Part shown: positions 9,079-18,672 of the stretch, in pieces
Layout: the number at the start of each line of letters is the position of its first letter
Position numbering within the stretch: position 1 is the stretch's first letter
Assembly (NCBI GenBank): GCA_034698045.1
Contig: JAQGAU010001202.1
Coordinates: forward strand, 1 to 20,667
Source of the DNA: Paramacrobiotus richtersi
Taxonomy: Eukaryota; Tardigrada; Eutardigrada; Parachela; Macrobiotidae
Reading direction: 5' to 3'
DNA: 20,667 nt
Position numbers and translations under genes: made by a program
The notes under the pieces: generated by a model
Database searches by the model: none
What the model was told of the DNA's origin: nothing
What the model saw: only the letters and a program-made list of their open reading frames with translations

Positions 9079-11187
9079 TGTGAAGATGGATAATTTGCGC
9101 CGCTTCGGATGTATTCTAGAAATGTTTACAAGATCGTGAAAGACTTTTATTTTATTCGGCATCAGCTGCACTGAACCGAATTAGTGCATAATATCGCGGT
9201 TTAGCGATCATGCGACGGGCTTTGAGGTTCAGGTGTTAATACACTCCAACACAATGATTGGCATGTTTTATTTGGATGATTCCTGATCATTGAACTTGAA
9301 TTCAGCCACACCGGAAATACAATCCATGAGTATTTTTGACGTGTGTGTAATGTGAAGGACAATATAACGCACAATCAGGTGTGGCAGTACCTATATGCGC
9401 TTTCATGGTGTACCGGAGCTATACATACATATCTGTAGTTGCCCAAGGGAAATTCCCGTTTCACACAGCAGCGTAGACGTTAAGTCCCGTTCACTGGAAA
9501 ACTCCAGTTTGTGCTGTCATTCGCGTACAAGTGATTAAGTATGACCAACGGCAAATGCGCAATCAAAGTACTTATGCAATGGTTCATGCAGTATAATTTT
9601 TGCTCTGGGATGGTGTTTCATCGTCTGTAAACGCCGGCAAATAAACAGTATCAAGTTCGATGGAATATATTGACACAAAAGTCGCATAAATTATGGCCGC
9701 AAGAAACTAATGACTCTGTGCAATGGGCGATATGCTAATTCTGTCCCGGGTTTCAGAGACAAAATCCACAGGATCTTTAGCGAGCCCAGGTCATTCGTTT
9801 CAAAGAAAGATTCAGGATTCAGTCCTCCGTAAAACCAGTGCCAGTTGTCAAATTTGGGTGTACTTCTGATATCGCTTGAGATACGCGAGGAAAGACACCA
9901 GAAGATCTTTTCTGGGCCTCAAGCTATCAAGAAAAATAGTCGCCGGGTTCCGTGGTCATTTTAAGAATAAAGTCAGCATTATTGCATAACCGTTATTATG
10001 GCGTTATTATTATGACAACAAGAATGTTTGTGATTTAATGACTGTAGCTAGGTACACATGTAGACTTGCATGGCCGTATTTCGATGCATGCGCAATATTA
10101 TGGCAGTCACGATAGCATTCTTGAAGGATGTTTACAATTAATATGGGCACCGACGGGCACTTTTGGTTCAAGTACACTTTCCGCAGTTCAATCATCGCGT
10201 TAATCATTATTATTTCGTTCATTGTTTCTGCAGGCGTACCCATCGTTTGGAATGGCTGTGACCTTGTTAAATTCAAAGAGATTAGTCGAGGTATGGTAGT
10301 ACCGTACGTACTTGAACAAAAATCAAATCAGATTGGTACTTTTCGCAAAAAAAACCTAACTAATGTGCCACCCATGAAAATGTCCATCGTTTCCGGCGAG
10401 TGCATCAAAACGTCCAGCTAGAAAGACCACTGTGTACCCATGGTATATACGTGGAAATACTATACATACTGTATTATATAAAACGGTTGTGTCTGCACAC
10501 TCTACACAGTGCATAAAAATTCGTCACATGATTCTCGTGTTCGGGCCGTAGTAAACAGATTATTCATATTGTATGCACTATACATTAGTACCCCTGTTAT
10601 AAACTTATACACTAGGGAAGCTCCTTACCTAGAACATCAAACCGCTCCCTTAGAAAAGTGCATGATACACTACAGTATCAGCGTTGAAAAAACTCGGAAC
10701 ATATTCCCATTTGGCCCAGCGGGCGAATATGCGTGTCTGCAGATATAACCGCAGCAGCTATTCTTGAAAACATGAGTAAATCGCTCACATGCCGAAGGCA
10801 GGTTCGACACTCTCACATTCTTTATTCGCTATAGTTTAAAATACCAAGCGTCAAACAGTCGTGAAGACGTACCGACTGACGCAAAATCAAAAGGCACAAA
10901 AAATACACAACTCTTCTGTCTGTATATGCTCACAATTGTACACCTTTGCAATAATGTACATCTAAATATAAAAGTGCATGTTATATGCATAATTTTGTTA
11001 AAATTAGTATACAGCACTTAACAAGTTAGCAACATCAAGATTGATAATAATATAAACTTACTAGTATATCAGGCCAAACCTGTTGTTGTCACGCAGATCG
11101 TAACTGCAAAAATGCAGTTACAACTGCAGTGCGTTCTCAGCAAAACGTACCACGAATACAATGCACATAGATAGTTTCTTTTTTTCC
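9079..11187. other. Intergenic region with no recognisable gene
   Basis: About 2.1 kb between the cyclase start and the stop of the next minus-strand frame. It should hold the cyclase promoter and 5' UTR at its left end. Two modest plus-strand frames occur: 10128-10421 (97 codons, one hydrophobic stretch) and 10509-10748 (79 codons, preceded by TATATAAAA near 10476). Neither resembles a protein I know, and neither has convincing splice partners. I saw no tRNA, rRNA or transposon ends. Confidence 0.6.
11100..11121. repeat. Perfect 9-bp inverted repeat (hairpin) with AAAA loop
   Basis: GTAACTGCA at 11100-11108, AAAA, then TGCAGTTAC at 11113-11121; a further AACTGCA follows at once. It lies about 70 bp past the stop of the minus-strand frame ending at 11188, so it could sit in that gene's 3' UTR. 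Function unknown. Confidence 0.8.
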
Positions 11188-12183
11188 CTAGACCGACCTC
11201 TGAGTGCTGGTAGCTCGAGGGCGCGTTTTCAATATCGGCTTCCAACTAGACTCCCCACCGTTGGAATGCGCTTTATGCCCGGCAAATTCTGCTTGTCCTC
11301 GAATCCTACTCCTTCTGGTTTCTTCTTCCGTCAATCGTTTCTGATCGTGCCACATCTTTTTCAGGTTGACCATCAGCGCCTTAACCCCATCCTTGGGCTG
11401 ATTCGACTCTTGAGCAGCACTGTGTGTCGGTGTCTCCTCCCAAGTGTTGGTCCGTTGACGGTAGCCATTCAGAATAAACGGATTCCGTGTGGGGACCATC
11501 CGAATCTCATTCCGATTGGTCTGATGCTCCTCGGTTTCTTGGGTATGGGTGGGTTTGCGGTAGCGCTGCAGCTCACTGGGGAAAGAGACTCTTTTACTTA
11601 TCTCGGGTTTTTTCTGAGAAATTTCTTCGTCATTGGGATCGTCAGATTCGCGGAATGATGGAGAAGGGCATTTCAGGATGGGAGTCAACGGTCGTCCAGT
11701 TGGACTCAAATACTTTGTGGTTAGGGAGGATGACAGCTCGTCTGCACCGGTTAACTCTGATACCTCGTTATCTTCTTCATCAGGAGGTGTGATGCGGATA
11801 AACTGCGGCTTCTTGGTAGGAATTTGTGCTGACTCTTTCGGGTTTTTTCTAAGAGATTCCTGTTGACTCTGGACAATCCCGACGGTAGCGAGGGAATGCA
11901 ATTTGGAATTTTGACTGGTTGGAGATTTCCCAACGTTCGCATCGGAATTCTGAGTGATGGGACGTTTTTCGGCGTTCTGATTGGGCGGAAATGTAAAACG
12001 ACTCTTGCTGGGTGAGGATGCTTGCGAGTTCTGATTGGTTGAACTTGCCCGATGATTCGGATTGGGGGAAATATCCCGTGCTCTGTCCTGAGCGATTCTT
12101 CGCGAAAGTATGGATAGATGCATTCGAGTATCGTAAAACAGCTGGTGAATGTAAATATTATCAGTCCAAAAATCCAAAACCAT
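11188..12183 (-). CDS. Hypothetical disordered basic Ser/Pro/Asn-rich protein with PP1-docking-like motifs
   Basis: I do not recognise the family. The frame is open for 331 codons, much the longest uninterrupted one here, and is rich in Ser, Pro, Arg, Lys, Gln and Asn, so largely disordered. No signal peptide or membrane segment is seen. Residues 41-93 hold loosely repeated QN(S/A) units. Residue 130 onward carries several S/T-P sites (ITPPDEE, LSPTGRPLTP). A PILK motif at 168-171 is followed by KRVSF at 197-201, the order and spacing of SILK and RVxF docking motifs in protein phosphatase 1 partners; a second PILK is at 316-319. The C-terminal third (about 265-300) looks like a charged helix. 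The start is uncertain: 12183 or 12121, or a spliced 5' exon with ATG at 12411-12409 (good context, donor GTAAAC at 12396) joined in phase 0 to the acceptor before the codons for LFYDTR. Coding status rests on length and composition only. Confidence 0.6.
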   Translation of the reverse strand: MVLDFWTDNIYIHQLFYDTRMHLSILSRRIAQDRARDISPNPNHRASSTNQNSQASSPSKSRFTFPPNQNAEKRPITQNSDANVGKSPTSQNSKLHSLATVGIVQSQQESLRKNPKESAQIPTKKPQFIRITPPDEEDNEVSELTGADELSSSLTTKYLSPTGRPLTPILKCPSPSFRESDDPNDEEISQKKPEISKRVSFPSELQRYRKPTHTQETEEHQTNRNEIRMVPTRNPFILNGYRQRTNTWEETPTHSAAQESNQPKDGVKALMVNLKKMWHDQKRLTEEETRRSRIRGQAEFAGHKAHSNGGESSWKPILKTRPRATSTQRSV

Positions 12184-12752
12184 TGGTTGGTATCAGTATC
12201 ACAATTAACGTGTGCTGAATCGGACGAAAACGTCAAAAAACGGTATCAGTATTATTTTCTCAGACTGTATCGATTGCAGTTCATAAGAAAGTTATGTGCA
12301 GCGTATTTGGGGTGTCGAGCAGTCGGAGAGAAAACAGTGTGACAGCTTCATGTTGGAAAAAAACAAAAAACCGTGTTGAGCTCGCAACTTGTTTACCTCG
12401 AGATGGTTCATTTTCCCGGAGGATATGCTGTTCTATCGGACAATCACATTTGTGAATGAAGAAATCATGTGAGTTATGTGATCGTACGAAGCAACGAAGG
12501 TACTCAAAAGCCTTAATTAATTGTGCACCGTATAACCACTGAAGGTGCAATTGTACATAATTATGGTACAGTGAGTAACGGGAAAGTACTTATACGTAGC
12601 GGTGCTGTTTCGATACATACAACGGTACTAGGAATGTACGAGCAACGGATGTTAACAGCATTCGGCAAATTTTTCCGCCACCGCTTACTGTGTATTTGTC
12701 TTACGATTCACTGTCCAATGAGGCAATAATCTGTGTTATGTCAGTACATCAG

Positions 12753-12938
12753 GGTACACCCATTAATTGCACATCCGCGCATACAAACATACTATTTATG
12801 TTCCGAAAATTATGACCTTCCGTTTGCAAGATACTGCAAACAGCACTTAATGCACGCATACAAGTATAGCATTTACACTCCGAAAATTATTGTCATTTTC
12901 CGTTTGCAAGGTACTGTACCCAGAACTTCAATGCACGC
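12753..12938. repeat. Diverged tandem repeat, period roughly 75-80 bp
   Basis: Two aligned blocks (about 12777-12850 and 12852-12938) share CGCATACAA, TCCGAAAATTAT, TTCCGTTTGCAAG(A/G)TACTG and a closing AATGCACGCA-like segment. A partial earlier unit (12753-12780, GGTACACCCATTAATTGCAC) matches the tail of the later ones. The copies differ by many substitutions and small indels, so the duplication is old. Confidence 0.7.
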
Positions 12939-13921
12939 ACCCACTGCGTATTTAGTCATAACTGGCACGATGGTTTCTAGGATTCATCAACACGTGAGAT
13001 CCATTCGCAGGATGGTGTATAATTATTTAACATGATGACGCTTCGGAGTATGTAGACTCACGTGACTTTCTCCAACCCGAATGACCTTTACAGAGATATC
13101 GACCCGCGTATGAGATATGACACTTCTTTACCTTTCAAGTAGCATGTATGTCGTCGTCCCAATTGCGTAACCAAATTACCATAATATTATAGTATAAATC
13201 ACCGCCATTCAGATACCGGCGTGAAAGCGCTTGCGTGGCAGAAATACCGCTTTTGTCTTGCAGCGGTAGTAATATCCTGAAAACTGTAGATACTTGAAAG
13301 AATACGTGAAAATCTAGTAAGTATTATCTGTATGTAGCGGACATATCGATCGTCGATCTATCAGTACTTCCTGTGCGTTCCGATGAAACGAGCCTCTTAT
13401 GCTAAACCGATTTACAAAGTTGTAGGAGTAATACATAACTGGTACTAGTACTACTTCCACTATCATTAGCCACTGCTGCAAGCATACTACGACATATTTG
13501 GCATAATAATATATTATCTGTACTTCGATATTGTCAGATTTCACTCTCACGCGAAGTAGGTTCAAGAAAGTGTGAACTACGGAAGCGATTGGCCGACCGA
13601 TACATGACTTTCAGCTATCCACAACAAATTCAAATAAAACATTTCAGAAACGGGAGCTCCATATCCCCATTTACTGTTCGACTGTACCGTAACTTAAATG
13701 CGGCGGTTCAGGTATTCCAGACGTTAGCTACGTGCTTCTCTTCCGAGTGACTGACTGGCTGTGCATTCTATGGCGTGCCCAACCATTGTTCTGGGGAGAA
13801 AAGATTGCGCAAAGCTGTATTCTAGCTGTGTTCGCAAGGGGCGTAACTGCGTAAAGCTAGAAAATTGCAATTAGGGTGTTTAGCAATTAGCAGCTAAAAT
13901 AGTTGATATTGTGGTGATGGT

Positions 13922-13933
13922 TTAACCGGTTAA
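13922..13933. promoter_or_regulatory. 12-bp palindrome containing the Grainyhead consensus
   Basis: TTAACCGGTTAA is a perfect palindrome whose core AACCGGTT is the best-known Grainyhead/CP2 binding site of animals. It lies about 0.9 kb upstream of the BLOC1S6 start. Known: Grainyhead drives epidermal genes. Inference: a possible epidermal enhancer; one 8-bp match alone is weak. Confidence 0.35.
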
Positions 13934-14848
13934 CGAGGTGCGTAAGTAATTTAAAGCCATCTGCCCCTTGGCAGACGACTGTCTCGCGACTCTCACCTGA
14001 TTCGATCGAGGTGCCACTGTAAAGGGTTGCGAAACTTGCGAATTAGCAAATCAATAGACTACCGCTCTAGGAAATGAACAAGCAGAAATTTCCATGATTA
14101 TTACCATGATTCATGCTTCGAGGAAGGTATGAAGCATACCAATATGACATGAAATGTAATTTAAATCTTCCTCGGGGTCGGCCACCGTCGGGGACCGCAG
14201 GCACTCTGCTGTCTAGGAATGTGGACCAAAAATGACGGCGAAACCGACAGAAGCACCAAAAAGTAATTTTTTATTGTTATACGTAATGGACCGCACCGCA
14301 TCAAATCTGTAGTCACACACGTGGCACGACCTGGCCTATCGATCGAGCCAAAACAAGCAGGAAAAATGCTGCCGTCAAAAAACAAACGAATCTATCTGTA
14401 GTAAATTAGTAATCGGCGGGAAGATAGATTCAAGAGAACTGTCTCTGCTATGGTGACGGTACCACCGATAGCTGAGACAATCGCGGCGGGACAATCGAGA
14501 CCAGCGGCCGAAAGCATCGCGAACACCCGAACATCCGCTGACCGCTTGCGAGCGTCAACCACCAGCCGCCAACGGGCGTCGTCCTCTATTACGGCATCCT
14601 CCTCGCGTTACTGAAGTGTACTAAAAACGACTGTATTCAGTATTGGAATTTTGAATTTTGCTAAAATTATTTATTATTAATGCAGATCTGAAGCTTGACT
14701 AAAGTAAAAGACATGCGATCTTGATTATTTTATTAATTTTACTAACAAGTAACAAGTTACAGTAAGAAACTGAAAAATTGTGAACCCTTTAAGATTTTAA
14801 TTCGACTGATTTTATATTCGTCCGATCGGTACTTCTGCTTCTTCAAGC

Positions 14849-15304
14849 ATGGACGCATCTCCCACTGCATCTTCAACTCAAACCGTGCCTGCCAAGGGAC
14901 CCACGAATTCCGCAACAACCCACGAACGTCTTCCCTCCCACGACGATAACACGGATCTCCGCGTCCGCCTCGCCGAGGTCCACACCAATCAGTCCGTGAT
15001 ACTGGAGAGCCTGTCCGAGATCAACTGGCGTTTCGCAGATGCAGGCGACACCTTCAATCTCGACGCAGAGGCGGAGCGAGCCAAGAAATATCTGGAGAAA
15101 CTCCGGAGTATTCGACAGAATATGACGGTGATTCAGAATAAGTTGACGCGCATGCAGGAACGCGCGTACAAGATCAAACAGTTCAAGGAGAAGGAGTACA
15201 CCAGTGCCTATCGCAGCTGGGTGACGGATCTGGATTACCAGCGCCATTTGATGGCGAAATTCGAGCCCAGTGCTAAACGGAGCGAAGTCCCTAAATCGCC
15301 GTAA
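14849..15304 (+). CDS. BLOC1S6: Pallidin homologue, BLOC-1 complex subunit 6
   Basis: Cytosolic coiled-coil subunit of BLOC-1, which sorts cargo from endosomes to lysosome-related organelles; pallidin also binds syntaxin SNAREs. The 151-residue product is close to the mammalian length of about 170. Residues 1-34 are a Ser/Thr/Pro-rich tail. The core from NQSVILESLSEIN (47-59) through DAEAERAKKYLEKLRSIRQN and the following basic helix lines up with pallidin's NQ(V)VLL(D)TL segment, AEAKHYHAKLVNIRKEM and KxKKRALKLQQK. The helix is charged and heptad-like. The ATG has A at -3 and G at +4. The gene has no intron, unlike its neighbours. It is convergent with CARNMT1, the stop codons being about 390 bp apart. 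The match is remembered, not computed, but residue order and spacing agree well; another small coiled-coil BLOC-1/BORC subunit is the main alternative. Confidence 0.82.
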   Translation: MDASPTASSTQTVPAKGPTNSATTHERLPSHDDNTDLRVRLAEVHTNQSVILESLSEINWRFADAGDTFNLDAEAERAKKYLEKLRSIRQNMTVIQNKLTRMQERAYKIKQFKEKEYTSAYRSWVTDLDYQRHLMAKFEPSAKRSEVPKSP

Positions 15305-15406
15305 ATTTGTTCTGGGAGCCACGTTTTCGAGGGTTTGTGGGAGATAAGTGAATTTTTTTGATTTCCTGTTATTTCGCATGATAGTTCCTACAAATCTATC
15401 TTTGCT

Positions 15407-15412
15407 TTTATT
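15407..15412 (-). promoter_or_regulatory. Candidate poly(A) signal of CARNMT1
   Basis: AATAAA on the minus strand, about 280 bp beyond the CARNMT1 stop at 15697-15695 and about 100 bp past the BLOC1S6 stop. If used, the two 3' UTRs overlap. The sequence is AT-rich, so a chance match is possible. Confidence 0.35.
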
Positions 15413-15584
15413 ATGAATTTATGAATATTTTTTCTGGTGGATTTTGTAATTTTTTTATATCAGTTTAAAGTTCCTGTCAGTATCCATTTTCCTTGCAAAT
15501 TGTGATACTTTCTTTCCCAGTTTTTTTGCCTTTTACATCTTCATTTATACATCTGTTTACGATTCATGTGTACAAAAACCTTAC

Positions 15585-15590
15585 AATAAA
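15585..15590 (+). promoter_or_regulatory. Candidate poly(A) signal of BLOC1S6
   Basis: Canonical AATAAA about 280 bp after the BLOC1S6 stop and about 105 bp before the CARNMT1 stop on the other strand. It is the first AATAAA after the stop codon on the plus strand. Confidence 0.5.
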
Positions 15591-15694
15591 CAAGTCAAAC
15601 AAGCTGATGCAAAATGTAGTCAAAGACAGATTTTGCAGGTTTTCCTGCAGGCAAATATTAAATATCACAAGAAAAAGATTCTACCACAAATTCT

Positions 15695-18188
15695 CTACGA
15701 CAGTGAGCTTCCATTGACGTCAACATATGCAGCTTCGTTGCTGGATTTCCGGCAGACGAAATAAACGCAGCGATATTCAGACCGCAACATGGAGAACGGG
15801 TTCTGCACGTATGAACAAGGAATATCCGTTTTTTCCTCCTGTTAATCAAAATAATAACATTTATTAATAATTTCAACACGCCGAACTAATAACAATTTTC
15901 GCAAAAATCGGCTGCTACCAATTCCAAGTTTTTTTGCTGAAGGGATACAAAAAATGGCGTTTTATAAAAAAAACTAATCACCGAAAATAACGAAAAAACC
16001 GAGGAAAGTGCAAATGCTGTTAATAAATATTAATAAAGTTAAAAAACAAATAATAATAAATGAATAATACTAATAAATTAATAATAAATAATAATCTCGT
16101 TGTTCCTTTTACCAGTTTCTTAAATGTTAAAACAAAAAACGCACAGAAACACCAAAAAAAACCACACTTACAAGAAACTCAAATCCGGTATTCCTGATGA
16201 CAGTTTTGACATGTTCATACGTCAATTCCAGACACGATTCATGGGGAACATCGGCAAAATGATACAGCAACGGCCCGAGATTCATCCAGTACCCGCCCGG
16301 TTTGAGAAGATGCCACAGATGCTCCACATAGTCCAAAATGTTTCGGGCGGTGTCGATAAAAAAGCACGTGACTACAGCATCCCAGGTCTCGTTGCGATCG
16401 AATACTTCCAAGAAATCTCCCGCTACCATGCCGAAACTGTGACCGGAGGGTAGGTCGGAGGGACTGACATCGGGGATGCTGACGCCGACCATCTGGTTGG
16501 CCGATGAGAGATTGTTGGATGCATGGCCGATCCAGGGGTAGATTTTGTAGCCATCGATTTCCTGACAACTGAACAACATACGCAAGTTTTAGTTACTGAA
16601 TAAGCCTTCAGAATCTCCGAGTTTACAGTTTTTTAATCAGTTAATCTACTCTAAGTTCCCTAAATAAAATTAAAATAACAACAACTAAATAAATAAATAA
16701 TAAAATTAAAATAAAATAAAGTAATAATGCTATAAATAAATAAATACTATATCCTATTGTCGAAATTAGCAGCTGCGCAAAAAAAACTATTTTACTGATC
16801 CGCTCTACCCAGAAGAATCGCCACTGCCAAAAACGTACTTTTTGCAAAACTAAAATGCCTAACTACAAAAAGTTAACTCGAAAATCGGAAGGAAATCCGA
16901 AAGAATCACTTACCAATTGAGAACAAAGTTCGAGGCCAAAAGCATGTACAGCGAGAACTCGTTTCCAATGCTCGTGTAGCCCCGCCGTGCCAATTCCCAG
17001 GACAATCGACCCAGTCCGGCTCCCGGGTTCAAGATTTGAATTTGAGTTACATCACTAGAACCACAATGACTAAAACTAATGATTTCTCACATCAGATTAG
17101 GTACAGCAGTAAACCAGATCAAAACTGACATAATAATTACAATTTATACAAAAACAACTTTTTCACAAGGGACATACGGTTCAATCCTCACTTCCGGGTC
17201 CTGAATTTTAAAAACAAACCGTGAACTATTCCAGGAAGTTCTGTATGTTCTTGCAGCAGAGTAAAGAAGGTTGTTTTGCAGACAGTTATTATCATGAAAA
17301 ACGCGCTAATTATTTTTCCATAATTTGTTTAGCATTTTCAATAATGATTCCATTTTTTAGTTTTTCTTACCATTTTTCTTTGGGAAAATACTTCTCGACC
17401 GCCGCAATCAGCGGATCATACGCCTGCTGCCGCTCCCCACTGCCCTCCCGACTCCAATCCCGGACAAACATTCGCAGTGTCGTATGGACTTTATCCATGT
17501 GGAATGAGCCAACCGGATGGGACCGCTTGGCGTCATTCTCTGAACCGACAAAGCTGCTGTCAAAGGGCGTCTGCACGAGAATCTTGTCAAGAAACTGCTG
17601 ATTTACAATAACACACTGCCGTAACGCTTCCAAATGGTCCATAAAATGGGGCAGACGATCGCCTTGTGACTTGGTCAACGCCTGATAGTTGTTGCGTTGG
17701 CGAGCAATCTTTTTGATGGCGTGGGTTCTGCAAAAGAAAAAAGATCGATTAAGCAATAAATAACAATAAATAAGCAATAAAATTTGTCATATTAACGAAA
17801 AATCGACCAAACCGGTGTTGAAAAAAAGGGAAAAAATCAGGAAAATTATATTACACCTGTAGTATCGAACAGCGGACGTGACCATCTGAAAATGCTGCCG
17901 TTCTTCCAGTTCTTCTTCCGGACTGAATGACGCGCGACCGTGATGCGAGTGGGAGTGAGTATGGCCGACACCATCCTCGGAATCGTGCGAATGATCGTGA
18001 CCGTGATGATCGTGCGTACAGCTGTCGTTTTGATGTTCCTTCCTTGAGTCGGCGGGAGACTGTGCGCCGGGTTCCGCTTTCTGGGATTCTGAAGAACCGT
18101 CCGAGGGATCTGGTTGGGTCGCCACAATTTTCTCGCTGACGACGGGAACGGCCGTTGACGGACCTGGTGGCAAGAGGGTTTCGTTCAT
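15695..18188 (-). CDS. CARNMT1: Carnosine N-methyltransferase homologue (N2227-like), with His-rich N-terminus
   Basis: SAM-dependent methyltransferase; the mammalian enzyme methylates the imidazole of carnosine to give anserine. Exons (minus): 18188-17857, 17727-17371, an optional 9-nt microexon 17200-17192, 17054-16914, 16568-16172, 15838-15695. The product is 459 residues with the microexon, 456 without (human 409). Residues 59-83 hold 11 His in HxH patterns; the family start [16 protein letters not shown] follows (96-111). Then come [24 protein letters not shown], the SAM-binding motif [14 protein letters not shown] (242-255), [47 protein letters not shown] and [17 protein letters not shown]. 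The last exon encodes the family end ([11 protein letters not shown]). All joins keep frame. ATG context AAAATGA is good. Introns at 16171-15839 and 16913-16569 contain AT-rich repeats. The gene is convergent with BLOC1S6 and divergent from the P2X gene. Confidence 0.95.
16020..16094. repeat. AT-rich imperfect (TAA)n-like tract in a CARNMT1 intron
   Basis: Degenerate TAATAAA/AATAAT repeats inside the last intron. A similar tract lies in the preceding intron at 16660-16746. Neither touches the splice sites used in the model. Confidence 0.75.
16660..16746. repeat. AT-rich imperfect (AAAT)n/(TAA)n tract in a CARNMT1 intron
   Basis: Runs of AAATAAATAAATAATAAAA type in the intron from 16913 to 16569. 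Typical slippage-prone intronic sequence with no other visible feature. Confidence 0.75.
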
Positions 18189-18672
18189 TTTGTAAAAAAA
18201 AACTCAGTGATGATGGTCGTGTCCTGAGGATATTCTTTTTTTTGCAAACAGCAAATCCAACTTACTGTCGTTTTTATCCATTTCGCGTGTTTCAGCCGTA
18301 CGAGATGAAAAGTCAAGTCATACAGTTATTTCTCCAGTCCGTGTTCTCAACAAATTCTGCTATCCAATTTTCGATTTTTTCACTTGTTTTACGGTTTACC
18401 ACAAAACCGAAAAAAAACTGCAACTATACGAGTACCTTCTCAAAATGAAATCAACAGTTTTTATGGCAGGCTCAGGCTGAACAAAATCGTAAACCGCGAT
18501 GACGTACCATAAGTTACAGAGAAAACGGCGTATCATCACGAAATGCCGGAAATGGTATTAGTGGTTCCTTGAACCAAACACGGATGCGGGCGGCTGCAGG
18601 CAGAGAAAAACTTTGATTACTGTTAAAAGATAGGAATTACCTCGCCTCGCTACCCGACCAGTTGACTGCACG

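Larger units (their letters stand above)
12184..14848. other. Intergenic region without a confident gene
   Basis: About 2.7 kb. It holds the likely 5' exon and promoter of the minus-strand hypothetical gene (near 12400), a diverged tandem repeat (12753-12938), a Grainyhead-like palindrome (13922-13933), small hairpins (13960-13975, six pairs around CCTT; 14113-14137, seven pairs) and a GC-rich island (about 14450-14620) open on both strands. Other short frames look like chance. The right end should hold the BLOC1S6 promoter; no TATA box is evident. Confidence 0.55.

Noticed and set aside
11161-11658. 165-codon plus-strand frame opposite the hypothetical gene
   Set aside because: It lies entirely antisense to a longer frame; its composition mirrors the Ser/Pro/Arg-rich codons of the other strand and shows no domain.
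11751-12236. 161-codon minus frame with a membrane-like helix (WFWIFGLIIFTFTS) overlapping the 331-codon frame
   Set aside because: Considered as the true N-terminus, but no GT-AG intron of usable size can join it to the longer frame; its second half is a shifted shadow.
13900-14060. Possible tRNA or snRNA around small hairpins
   Set aside because: No cloverleaf, no T-arm consensus and no conserved snRNA segment; only isolated six-base stems.
15658-15879. 73-codon minus frame as an independent gene
   Set aside because: It reads the final CARNMT1 exon in the wrong frame; in phase with the acceptor at 15839 the exon encodes the family C-terminus.
16124-16453. 109-codon plus-strand frame in the CARNMT1 methyltransferase exon
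   Set aside because: Antisense to strongly conserved family motifs on the minus strand.
17927-18139. Plus-strand Asp/Arg-rich frame and the second minus frame in the CARNMT1 first exon
   Set aside because: Both are shadows of the His-rich coding tract; the family N-terminal motif is in the frame starting at 18188.
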